Shown here: in pieces, positions 1 to 7,589 of the stretch
Position numbering within the stretch: position 1 is the first letter of the stretch
Layout: every line of letters starts with the position of its first letter
Source: Sphingobacterium sp. SRCM116780
Lineage (GTDB): Bacteria > Bacteroidota > Bacteroidia > Sphingobacteriales > Sphingobacteriaceae
DNA length: 64,000 nt
Reading direction: 5' to 3'
NCBI RefSeq assembly: GCF_021442025.1
Contig: NZ_CP090446.1
Location: 930,001 to 994,000, forward strand
The notes under the pieces: generated by a model
What the model was told of the DNA's origin: nothing
Databases searched by the model: none
What the model saw: the letters and a program-made list of their open reading frames with translations, nothing else
Position numbers and translations under genes: made by a program

Positions 1-2
1 GT

Positions 3-824
3 ACATTTGCATCGGGAGTAAGTTACACGGTACATATTACCTTCCAACCAACTGGTATTAAAGTAGGTGGATTGATCTGGGCAAGAGGTAACCTATCTTA
101 TGATTGGACGAATAAAATATATTTTAATAGATATTATCCACAAGAGTCGGGTAGCAACTACATGAATACTGATTTTTGGCACTGGGGAAATAATGCGAAT
201 ACATTAAATCCACCATTACCTAAACGAGTGGCTACAAATGAAGGTATAGATTATACAGCTTTTGTTGTGGATCCATGTAGCATGGTCGCTGGAGGAAAGT
301 GGCGTACCCCAACATTAGCTGAATATGCTGCTTTAGGTGTATTTAAAGTACATGATGGAAGTGGTGCTGAAGGAGCGACAACGACCGCTTTTACTGGGGG
401 AACTGCATATTCACCTAACGGGAGTTTAGCAAATACTTTTCCATATATTTATTTTGATGGAACGGTAGAAACAATAGGTGGAGCAGAACGTCTGAGATTT
501 TATAAAAATGGTCGTTATTGGGGTCAGATAACTGCTGCAGATATGACAAACAATATCAATGGGCCTGCTTATGGTACCTATGGAATAGGTAATACGAATA
601 CATATGAGCCATGGACGGCTCAATATATGGTTCAGGATCCACTGACACAAAATGATGGAACACCATATCCAGCTGGTAATAATAGCAGACTACATCCGGT
701 GAGAGTTAATGAAGGTTCGTCTAGTGGTGGTACAAAAAACTTTCTTTCAGATAGACCTATTGCAAATGATCTTACCTATACGGAAGATGATCGTATACCG
801 ATCCGCTGTGTGAAGAATCCATAA
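3..824 (+). CDS. C-terminal part of fimbrillin/FISUMP-like surface protein (5' end outside window)
   Basis: The reading frame is open from the first bases of the window, so this is the C-terminal ~273 residues of a longer protein; an internal TTG at 72 is not a credible start. The segment DPCSMVAGGKWRTPTLAEY resembles the 'DPCP.GWR.PT..E' core of FISUMP and Bacteroidota fimbrillin-like domains, and the end IPIRCVKNP matches the usual '(V/I)RCVK' terminus of that family. Such proteins are normally lipoproteins exported to the cell surface; the lipobox would lie upstream and cannot be checked. A strong terminator follows at 951-984. Family assignment is moderately sure; ligand and partner genes are not visible. 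Confidence 0.7.
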   Translation, partial: TFASGVSYTVHITFQPTGIKVGGLIWARGNLSYDWTNKIYFNRYYPQESGSNYMNTDFWHWGNNANTLNPPLPKRVATNEGIDYTAFVVDPCSMVAGGKWRTPTLAEYAALGVFKVHDGSGAEGATTTAFTGGTAYSPNGSLANTFPYIYFDGTVETIGGAERLRFYKNGRYWGQITAADMTNNINGPAYGTYGIGNTNTYEPWTAQYMVQDPLTQNDGTPYPAGNNSRLHPVRVNEGSSSGGTKNFLSDRPIANDLTYTEDDRIPIRCVKNP

Positions 825-950
825 TGAATAAAATTAAGAGCAAATTTTAAATAGATGATTTTTGATAGAAACCAATAGATCGGCTTAATTACATGATTGA
901 GCCACCCATTTATGATCAGAAGATTATTTTTATCATCATGAATCCTATTT

Positions 951-987
951 AAAAAGGGGTAATCGATAGCGATTGCCCCTTTTTAAT
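951..987 (+). terminator. Rho-independent terminator
   Basis: The arms AAAAAGGGG and CCCCTTTTT, with an inner AATCG/CGATT stem and a four-base loop, form a long hairpin ending in a T-run, about 125 bp after the fimbrillin-like gene. It would also work on the opposite strand. Confidence 0.85.
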
Positions 988-1072
988 ATCTATTATTAAA
1001 AAGCTAGTCTAAACTTTTCTATATCAATTTTTCCTTCACTATATACAGCTACAAAAATAAAAGCTGTGCTTT

Positions 1073-1092
1073 CAACAATATATATATTGTTG
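1073..1092. promoter_or_regulatory. 20-bp perfect palindrome, possible operator
   Basis: CAACAATATATATATTGTTG is a perfect palindrome, directly upstream of the LuxR-type gene. Part of the symmetry comes from an AT alternation, so chance is possible, but the CAACAA/TTGTTG ends are specific. Confidence 0.3.
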
Positions 1093-1183
1093 TATTTTGG
1101 TATCAATGAAATGTTGTCGATTAATCTTAAAAATACTAAACAACTTTTGGAGCAGGATAGTGAATTTCCATATTAAAGAGAAT

Positions 1184-2071
1184 ATGGACAAATTAGAAGT
1201 GCTACAGGCCAAAATGCTAAATCAGTATGCCTTTTTCGCTTCCGTCATTATTATGCTAAATGCGGTCAAAGATTTGTTTTTTGGGTTATTTGTTAGTTTT
1301 GGTATATTAAGTACAACAGGTTTCGCTTTCTTCTTTCTCTTTTCTAGAATTAGATTTAAACCTTTATCCTTGTTTATCTGTTATGTAGCCTTGATCTTGC
1401 TAATATTTTATTATTCCTGTCTCATAGGTCTTGAGAGTGGTGTTAGCACATTGTATTTTCCTTTACTTTTTTCCGTATTATTAGTCTATACAGATCGGAA
1501 GAATTTCCGATATAGTATATTAATTGTGCTATTTGTTATTATATTTTTTTCAATAAACCACTTCCATAATTTTCGTATTTTTCCTAGTTTAAGTAATGAA
1601 AGTGAAGAATATTTAAAGAATACCCGTATTTCTATATTTATCCAGGCAATTGGTCTGGTGATTATTGGTGGATATTTTAATTTAAAGAAGAACGAAAAAT
1701 TAATTAAATTATTTCAACAGTCACAACGAAGTGAAGTGATTATTTCGGAATTGAAAGTAAATTTGGATAATACTTCCAATAAAGAAGTGGAGAAATTGGT
1801 GTCTCTAGCTATGGAGAATGATATTGCCTTTATCACTCTTTTTAAAAAAGTGTTTCCTGATTTCTATGATAATCTGTTGAAAGTTAATCGGGATATTACT
1901 CCTGAAGAATTTCGGTTCTGTGCTTTATTGAAACTTGGTTTTTCAACTAAAGATATTGCAGAATCTAATTATTTGGCCATTAGAACAGTACAAACTCGAA
2001 AGAGTAGGTTGCGCAAAACCTTTGATATACCTCCAGACACAGATTTATATGTATGGATTAATGAATTTTAA
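1184..2071 (+). CDS. Membrane protein with C-terminal LuxR-type HTH
   Basis: About 295 residues. The N-terminal half holds roughly five or six hydrophobic segments, followed by a linker and a C-terminal HTH region (EEFRFCALLKLGFSTKDIA, then a recognition helix containing RTVQTRKSRLRK) typical of Bacteroidota LuxR-like regulators, which often end in this domain behind a membrane or TPR sensor. This suggests a membrane-anchored transcription regulator; the signal is unknown. I chose the ATG at 1184, preceded by AAAGAG and starting MDKLEVLQAKM. The frame extends upstream to a TTG at 1097 (29 more residues), but that extension lacks the hydrophobic pattern of the family. A 20-bp palindrome lies 90 bp upstream. 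Confidence 0.65.
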   Translation: MDKLEVLQAKMLNQYAFFASVIIMLNAVKDLFFGLFVSFGILSTTGFAFFFLFSRIRFKPLSLFICYVALILLIFYYSCLIGLESGVSTLYFPLLFSVLLVYTDRKNFRYSILIVLFVIIFFSINHFHNFRIFPSLSNESEEYLKNTRISIFIQAIGLVIIGGYFNLKKNEKLIKLFQQSQRSEVIISELKVNLDNTSNKEVEKLVSLAMENDIAFITLFKKVFPDFYDNLLKVNRDITPEEFRFCALLKLGFSTKDIAESNYLAIRTVQTRKSRLRKTFDIPPDTDLYVWINEF

Positions 2072-2966
2072 AGAAACCTAGTCTTGTTCATTAAATCCTA
2101 GTCTGATTCCTTTTGAGTTTTATAATGATCATATACATCTCTATTTTGAAAAATATCGAGATGAAATATATCATGTAAAGGAAATGCTGATTGGGTATAC
2201 TTCTTTTAACTCTATTTCTAACAATTTCTTATGCTGTTGTTCAGGTCACTATTCCTAGTTATACCCTTTTTCTTTTGATCGTATTATCGCTGACCCAATA
2301 GATAACCCAGGAGCTGTTCTTATGTAATTTCCATTTGTGAATGACAGATCTAGATGGATGTTATTGAAGCATAATTTTCCACATCTATTTTTGAGTAAGT
2401 GATGAAATTTTTTGTCAAATAGAATGGTAAATCCTGTTGCTGCTTCGAATAATATAGTATCATTTGCAACGAATACTCAAAATTACGCAATTGAAAGAAA
2501 ATGTGGTTTTAAAGAGTATAAATGCACGTATGACACATCAGTATTTGTCCTTGTTATAGCTTTAATTGTCGAACAAAGTTATACTATGGTAGCTATTTTT
2601 CAAATAAAAATGAAGAAATCTCTTGTATCCTTTTGAAGGGTTATTTTTTATAGCTAGCTGTATCACATCCTCCAAATTAGTAGGAAAAGTTAAGTCTGAA
2701 TATTAATGTATATGTCGAAGAATATCAAAAAATAGAATTTTTCATTTAACACAAGACATTTTTCGATTGCAAAGTGAAGGTCAAGAATGATGAATGACAA
2801 ATTAGTTGGAAATTAAAAACCCTCATCTATCTAAAAGGTACATGTTTGTAGTTATATAGCTAATAATTTTAACTAAAAGTATCTGTGCGGTATCTTTATG
2901 AGTATCTATGAGGTACTACTTAAAGAAGTGAACAGGAATGGCTTCCTTAGTTTTGTATAACTAGCG
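2072..2966. other. Long intergenic region, no convincing gene
   Basis: Nearly 900 bp with no supportable gene. A 74-codon frame at 2412-2636 opens with TTG and its product (two Cys, no recognisable domain) looks accidental. The stretch 2088-2260 has an open frame of coding-like composition (reading SLIPFEFYNDHIHLYFEKY) but has no start codon at its head, so it may be a decayed gene fragment. From about 2835 onward the sequence aligns with 3440-3580 as the leader of a duplicated small gene. Confidence 0.5.
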
Positions 2967-2975
2967 ATGTCTAAT

Positions 2976-3203
2976 ATGAAAGATTATAAAGTAATTCCGT
3001 ATCCAGACGAAGAGAAAGATTGTAAAGCAATTCGATATCCAGACCAAGTAAAAGAAGAGGTGGTTAATGGCATTCTTAATGGAGAGCTATTGCTAAAAGA
3101 AGCCATGATAAAATACGGCATATTGACACATATAACAATTGTAAAATGGATAAAAAAAGCACAATTGAAAAAGAAAAAAAATCAGTGTAAATCCGATCTC
3201 TAA
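2976..3203 (+). CDS. Small HTH protein, copy 1
   Basis: 75 residues from the ATG at 2976 (an ATG three codons earlier, 2967, is possible but is not in frame in the sister gene). The core, VKEEVVNGILNGELLLKEAM followed by KYG...TIVKWIKKA, is a transposase-type helix-turn-helix and resembles the second HTH of the IS3 OrfA encoded at 5294-5812 (EIVSGHISIEEAMLKY...TVNMWIRHY). The N-terminus holds an in-frame 36-bp tandem duplication (2982-3017 and 3018-3053) giving two versions of a D-x-K-x-I-x-YPD unit. The basic tail is lysine-rich. Likely a small DNA-binding protein or a captured transposase HTH; function unknown. Confidence 0.5.
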   Translation: MKDYKVIPYPDEEKDCKAIRYPDQVKEEVVNGILNGELLLKEAMIKYGILTHITIVKWIKKAQLKKKKNQCKSDL

Positions 3204-3584
3204 AATCATATTTAGCGCTGCTTAAATCTCTTTATAAACACGTTAAATATAATTGCTGTTAAAATAATCAGAGTCTGAAATATACGGCTAATCCACCTGA
3301 AATTTAATAAATTCATCGAGACAGTTAGGGATAGATTTTATTGTAAAAAATAGAAAATTGAAAAAAATAACTTTTCATATGATATTCGTTAACTGCGAAT
3401 GAATATCAAGAATAATGAGTTGAGAAACAATATGTATTGTCATTTAGAGAAATATTTCGTATAATTATGGTAATTAATTTAATAAAAAAGACCTGTGTGG
3501 TATCTTGTGAATACCAATGAGGTATTACTTAAACGAAAAAAAATGGGAAACTTACCTAAGTTTGTGTTAACAACCGATGTCAAT

Positions 3585-3764
3585 ATGAAACATTCTAAAA
3601 TAATTCGATATTCTGATGAAGTAAAAGAGGAAGTTGTTAATGCTATTCTTAATGGAGAGCTATTGTTAAAAGAAGCCATGGAAAAATATGATATATTGGC
3701 AGAGTTAACAATTATAAAATGGGTGAAAAAATCTCAATCTAAAACTAAAACAATCGACGTTTAA
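3585..3764 (+). CDS. Small HTH protein, copy 2
   Basis: 59 residues from the ATG at 3585, equivalent to the start of copy 1. VKEEVVNAILNGELLLKEAM is identical to copy 1 except one residue, and TIIKWVKKSQ follows. This copy lacks the internal 36-bp duplication. The upstream ~120 bp also align between copies (for example GAGGTATTACTTAAA here and GAGGTACTACTTAAA at 2911 onward), so gene and leader were duplicated together. The frame continues upstream to a GTG at 3495, but the equivalent region of copy 1 is broken by stops, so I take the shorter form. A second paralogue kept under apparent coding constraint argues that it is a real gene. Confidence 0.5.
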   Translation: MKHSKIIRYSDEVKEEVVNAILNGELLLKEAMEKYDILAELTIIKWVKKSQSKTKTIDV

Positions 3765-3882
3765 AAGTTGGAGATAACCAAATTTTTAGATCATGATATT
3801 TATCCAAGTGAACACGAGCACTTGTTTAAAAATAAACGTATTTTCGATATAAAAATAACCGTTTCCAGCTATTGATGCGATC

Positions 3883-4080
3883 CCTAAGCAGGGATACTAC
3901 AGAGTATAAGCATAGATAAAGCGTTATTCAAGAGCGCATGATATTTGGAACTGGTAAGAGCGTTCTAAGTGCGTTGATAGTGCGTTTTAGGTATACTTTT
4001 AATACTGTATGTACGCTTAGTCTACGCTTATACCCTGCTTAGGCACTACTTAGGCACTGCTTTAGCCCTACCTAGGAATA
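3883..4080. repeat. Intergenic dyad element A
   Basis: A stretch built from recurring short words (CCTAAGCAGGG, TATAAGC, AAGCGT, GTGCGTT, TTAGGCACT). The left arm, about 3883-3925, pairs with the right arm, about 4012-4042, as an imperfect inverted repeat with a ~10-bp insertion in the left arm. Words inside the arms are themselves repeated in tandem (TTAGGCACT twice at 4039-4057, TACGCTTA twice at 4012-4030). No coding frame. It resembles elements at 9281-9424 and 60412-60555 in build but not in sequence. Confidence 0.5.
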
Positions 4081-4123
4081 GTATGGAAGGTAGAGAAAAA
4101 GCTTTCTTTGTCTCGTCCTGAAT

Positions 4124-4228
4124 TGGCTATACAGCATTTGATTGATTATCCTAGATTAGCTATACACCTTGTGCATACAATCCTATAATAACTATACACT
4201 ATTTTCATAGTACTGAAATGGCTATACA
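4124..4228. repeat. Four spaced copies of T(G/A)(G/A)CTATACA inside IS3 end
   Basis: Copies at 4124-4133, 4157-4166, 4189-4198 and 4219-4228, each preceded by a TCCT- or TACT-type word. Start-to-start distances are 33, 32 and 30 bp, close to three helical turns. The opposite end has one copy only (TGTATAG near 5848). Probably transposase-binding sites. Confidence 0.6.
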
Positions 4229-4268
4229 TTCGGATATTTCAGTAATGTAGTTAATTTTTCTCTGCTTT

Positions 4269-5297
4269 TTATGTTTGCTTCATTTCTTGTATTTTGAATT
4301 GGATTAAGCCTTCGGCGACTTCAGTTGATATAGCGGTCGAAGAGTCCCCTATATCAATTGAAGTGCTGTTTTTAGCATTTACACTTTCTTGTTTTTTACG
4401 TTCCCAGTTGACTTTTCTGTAGTTTTTCCAATTTTTGTTTAAGACCCCGGTTTTTAGATGTGCCTGGTTTGGGGTAAGTGATTCACAGCTGTCATGGGGC
4501 CTAAGGTTATTATAGATGTTGATGGCATGGTCTATTTTATCCCGTAATTGTATCATAGATCCCGTATTTCGCTCTATTTCAAACTCTGATTTAAGAATGC
4601 CGTTGATCCTTTCTGCAATGGCATTATCATAAGGACTTCCGTTCTGGGTCATACTAACGGCTACTTTTTGCGTTCTCAATATATCTATATAAGATTTACT
4701 GCAGTACTGTGACCCGCGGTCTGAATGATGGACCAGCGATAAATGGGGTGTTGTCCTTTTTAATACAGCCATCTCCAGGGCCCCGATGCAACCTGCTGCC
4801 GAGAGATCATTTTGCACCCGATGACCCATAATCTGATGAGAATAAGCATCCGTGATCAAACTCAGGTACACAAATGAGTTGTTCAGGGTCAGATAGGTAA
4901 TATCACTCACCCAGACCTGTTCGGCACGGATGATTTCTATTTCCTGGATCAGGTTGTCATATTTGTGCATCCAGTGATTGGAATCTGTAGTAATGCTGCG
5001 CCTTCGGCGCCTTTTGACAAGCATCCCACGGCTGCAGAGCAGATCAAACAGATAGTCCCGTCCTATAGATATGCCATGTTTCAACAACGGGTCCTTTAGC
5101 AAAAAATGCAGTTTTCTGGTGCCCAGCTTTGGTAGGTCAGCCCTGATCTGACCTACTTCCCGTAGCACAACATCCTGAAGAAGAATATCACGTTCAAGGC
5201 CCCACAGATAATCATAATGGGCATGTCTGGTCTTGCCAAACAGTGAACATAGTGTTTTAACACTTACATCCGGTTCCTGTAACCGGAGCGTGATCAC
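4269..5297 (-). CDS. IS3 transposase OrfB (DDE integrase)
   Basis: 342 residues. It has an IS3-type HTH_21 region at the N-terminus (KTRHAHYDYLWG) and then an rve integrase core with the D-D-E triad visible: WVSDITYL, HHSDRGSQYCS and ERINGILKSEFE. It catalyses excision and insertion of the element. It starts with GTG at 5297 inside the GTGA overlap with the orfA stop, so translation is probably coupled by the overlap rather than by the -1 frameshift common in this family. The C-terminal tail after the integrase domain is ordinary. Confidence 0.92.
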   Translation of the reverse strand: MITLRLQEPDVSVKTLCSLFGKTRHAHYDYLWGLERDILLQDVVLREVGQIRADLPKLGTRKLHFLLKDPLLKHGISIGRDYLFDLLCSRGMLVKRRRRRSITTDSNHWMHKYDNLIQEIEIIRAEQVWVSDITYLTLNNSFVYLSLITDAYSHQIMGHRVQNDLSAAGCIGALEMAVLKRTTPHLSLVHHSDRGSQYCSKSYIDILRTQKVAVSMTQNGSPYDNAIAERINGILKSEFEIERNTGSMIQLRDKIDHAINIYNNLRPHDSCESLTPNQAHLKTGVLNKNWKNYRKVNWERKKQESVNAKNSTSIDIGDSSTAISTEVAEGLIQFKIQEMKQT

Positions 5298-5812
5298 GGT
5301 TTGGCCCCAAACTTTTTTCTGATGTCCACATGGAATTCTTTACTTGCAATATCAAGCATTATTTCCAGTGACCTGATTTTCAGCTCCGCCAGCTTTAAAG
5401 CATCGGTGGCAATATTAGAGGATACAAATTCTCTCTCTGCTGAGGGGATCTCAGCAGGCAATAAATCTATCAGTTCCTGCTGCCTGAGTTTATAATGACG
5501 GATCCACATATTCACTGTATCACGATTCCTCGCATTATATTTCAGCATCGCCTCCTCTATACTGATATGGCCCGAAACGATCTCCCTGGCTATACCCTCC
5601 CGTTCGCAAAGGCTACGTAGTTTAATCTTATTCTGTTGATAAGAAATACTCCCATATTGTTTCAACCAGGTATGTATAGATTTATAACTTATTCCATGAC
5701 GGCTACAGACTAAAGCTAAATTCCCTTCACGTTCAACCTCGGATACCACTTCCCGTTTAAAGGAGTCTAAATAATATCGCCCAAATTTCTTGTCCGCTTT
5801 TTCTATTGACAT
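5294..5812 (-). CDS. IS3 transposase OrfA (HTH protein)
   Basis: 172 residues with two helix-turn-helix units: residues ~15-55 (FKREVVSEVEREGNLALVCS...KSIHTWLKQYG) and ~70-110 (EIVSGHISIEEAMLKY...TVNMWIRHYK). The end is leucine/lysine-rich and probably forms the usual leucine-zipper segment. It binds the IS ends and works with OrfB. Stop and OrfB start overlap as GTGA. The second HTH closely resembles the two small HTH proteins at 2976-3764. Confidence 0.9.
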   Translation of the reverse strand: MSIEKADKKFGRYYLDSFKREVVSEVEREGNLALVCSRHGISYKSIHTWLKQYGSISYQQNKIKLRSLCEREGIAREIVSGHISIEEAMLKYNARNRDTVNMWIRHYKLRQQELIDLLPAEIPSAEREFVSSNIATDALKLAELKIRSLEIMLDIASKEFHVDIRKKFGAKP

Positions 5813-6011
5813 CTTCTAAAGTACTATTTAAGAATTAATAAGTCTGATGTATAGTTTTTTTAGGACGAGACACTTTGGACATTATAGAGTTTTAGTTGCA
5901 GAAAAATCAATCAATTGATGTTATTGGGTATTTTTCTTATTTAAGAAACAAAGAGAGTAGAATAAATGTCCATTTATTTTCATATTTTTAGGCAGTGATT
6001 TACAGAGATTC

Positions 6012-6578
6012 ATGATCCATCCACTCCGAAAACATATAGAAGAAGTTATATCCCTTACTGATCATGAGTTCGCGTATATTTTATCGCATTTTACAGTCAA
6101 AAAATTTAAAAAACATCAATTTGTTATCCAAGAAGGAAATGAAGTTAAAAATGACCATTTTGTCCTTTCAGGTTTATTAAAAGCGACATACGTTAATCCC
6201 GAAGATGGTAAGGAAAATATTCTACAATTCGCTTGGGAAAACTGGTGGATATCAGATTATCAAGCATACTTCAATGGAGGTAGCGCTACACTTAATATCG
6301 ATTGTATTGAGGAAACAGAAGTGCTTTGTTTATCGCTTCAAAATAGGGATAAAATTTGTGCAGAGATGCATCAGATCGAGCACTTTTTTAGACGTAAATC
6401 CAATAGTGGATATGTCGCTTTGCAACAACGAATCTTATCTTTATTAACAAACTCCGCAAAAGAACGTTTCAATAATCTGTTGGCCAGTTATCCTTCGCTC
6501 TTTCAACGGGTTCCCAAATCCCTTATTGCCTCTTATTTGGGCGTGTCTAGAGAGACACTTAGTCGCTTTACAAAATGA
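6012..6578 (+). CDS. Crp/Fnr-family transcription regulator
   Basis: 188 residues. Residues ~20-115 form a cyclic-nucleotide-binding-like beta barrel, and the C-terminus is a short winged HTH. The recognition helix reads VSRETLSRF, so R180, E181 and R185 fall in the pattern that E. coli CRP uses to read TGTGA half-sites (SRETVGR). The protein ends almost directly after that helix, which is common for Bacteroidota members. Effector binding is not predictable; many Bacteroidota homologues lack the cAMP contacts. A perfect TGTGA-N6-TCACA site begins one base after the stop codon and lies ahead of the DJ-1/PfpI gene, a probable target. Confidence 0.85.
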   Translation: MIHPLRKHIEEVISLTDHEFAYILSHFTVKKFKKHQFVIQEGNEVKNDHFVLSGLLKATYVNPEDGKENILQFAWENWWISDYQAYFNGGSATLNIDCIEETEVLCLSLQNRDKICAEMHQIEHFFRRKSNSGYVALQQRILSLLTNSAKERFNNLLASYPSLFQRVPKSLIASYLGVSRETLSRFTK

Positions 6579-6600
6579 TGATGTGATGTAGATCACATCA
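6579..6600. promoter_or_regulatory. CRP-type operator palindrome
   Basis: TGATGTGAT, a four-base spacer and ATCACATCA form a perfect 22-bp dyad that includes TGTGA-N6-TCACA. It lies between the crp-like gene and the PfpI gene, about 75 bp upstream of the latter start. A further TGTGAT half-site pair follows in direct orientation at about 6605-6625. Confidence 0.65.
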
Positions 6601-6675
6601 AATTTGTGATCTAATTCCTGTGATATTTTATTAGCTGTCGTTAATTTTGTCATGTTATTTAAATAATTAAATGAG

Positions 6676-7449
6676 ATGAATGGCAAACAAATTTCGATAG
6701 CTGTAGTTGTAATGATGTTTACCATCATTGCCTGGTTAAATCCAGCAGCTGCACAAATTAAAAAAAATCAACATAAGATGGAAAAGAAAATATTATTTGT
6801 GGTAACCAGCCACGATAGAAAAGGCAACACAGGAGAATCTACAGGATATTACTTAGGAGAAGTTTCCCATCCTTGGGAAGTACTACATACAGCGGGTTAC
6901 GATATCGATTTTGTAAGCCCTAAAGGAGGAAAAGCGCCTGTAGATGGATTTGATCTTAGTGATCCTGTAAATAAACAATTTTGGGAAGACAAAACATATC
7001 ACCATAAAATTGAAAATACAATGAAACCTTCAGATGTAGATCCGTCCAAGTATGTGGCCATATTTTATGCTGGAGGCCATGGTGCCATGTGGGATTTCGC
7101 TGACAATAAGGAGATTGCTGAAATTGCTCGAAAAATTTATGAAAATAATGGAATCGTTAGTGCCGTGTGCCATGGACCAGCTGGATTGGTAAATATCCAA
7201 CTCAGTGATGGAAAATATTTGGTAGATGGGAAAAAGATAAATGCATTTACGAATGAAGAAGAAACTGCTGTAAAACTAGAAAATATAGTACCCTTTTTAT
7301 TAGAGAATAAACTTAAAGAACGCGGTGCAATATTTGAAAAATCAGGACTTTGGGAACCTCATGTTGTGACGGATAGTCGAGTAATTACAGGACAAAATCC
7401 ACAATCTGCTAAAGCTGTAGGAGAAGCTATTCGATCTGCTTTACAATAA
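6676..7449 (+). CDS. Exported DJ-1/PfpI-family protein (type 1 glutamine amidotransferase-like)
   Basis: 257 residues. The first ~27 form a signal peptide ending AAAQ, so the protein is exported. The rest is an Hsp31/PfpI-like domain: KILFVVTSH at the start, GYYLGEVSHPW, GGHGAMWDF, and the nucleophile elbow with C165-H166 in VSAVCHGPAGL. Relatives include glyoxalase III, protein deglycases and chaperones; the exact activity cannot be told. Starting at the ATG 6778 would remove the export signal and give a cytosolic form, but the upstream ATG with a clean signal peptide is preferred. It lies 97 bp downstream of the crp-like gene, with the CRP-type operator in between. Confidence 0.82.
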   Translation: MNGKQISIAVVVMMFTIIAWLNPAAAQIKKNQHKMEKKILFVVTSHDRKGNTGESTGYYLGEVSHPWEVLHTAGYDIDFVSPKGGKAPVDGFDLSDPVNKQFWEDKTYHHKIENTMKPSDVDPSKYVAIFYAGGHGAMWDFADNKEIAEIARKIYENNGIVSAVCHGPAGLVNIQLSDGKYLVDGKKINAFTNEEETAVKLENIVPFLLENKLKERGAIFEKSGLWEPHVVTDSRVITGQNPQSAKAVGEAIRSALQ

Positions 7450-7476
7450 GTTATATTAATTTTAAAACATTGTTAT

Positions 7477-7506
7477 ACTGCCACAGATCCCGCTATCTGT
7501 GGCAGT
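7477..7506. terminator. Hairpin after PfpI gene
   Basis: ACTGCCACAGAT and ATCTGTGGCAGT form a 12-bp perfect stem with a six-base loop. Flanking GTTATAC/GTATAAC can extend it. No strong T-run, so termination is likely but not certain; it would serve both convergent genes. Confidence 0.55.
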
Positions 7507-7589
7507 TATTGTATAACGAATATTGTGATTATATCTTAGGGTTAATAAGATCGAAGATTTCCCTCTTAAAACAGGCATAAAATCAATAT

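Larger units (their letters stand above)
4109..5872 (-). mobile_element. IS3-family insertion sequence, complete
   Basis: 1764 bp. The ends are inverted repeats: TGTCTCGTCCT at 4109-4119 and its complement AGGACGAGACA at 5862-5872, each followed inward by a spacer and CTATACA. Flanking CTT at 4106-4108 and 5873-5875 is a 3-bp target duplication, usual for several IS3 groups. It carries orfA (5294-5812) and orfB (4269-5297). Both frames are intact and the ends are complete, so it may be active. The orfB-side end carries four spaced copies of a TATACA-ending motif (4124-4228). Confidence 0.9.

Noticed and set aside
2412..2636. 74-codon frame with TTG start
   Set aside because: No domain, poor composition, no relation to neighbours; likely chance in an AT-rich gap.
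4109..4260. CRISPR-like array from four spaced repeats
   Set aside because: The repeats are ~10 bp, lie inside the IS3 end and match the opposite IS end; no cas genes.
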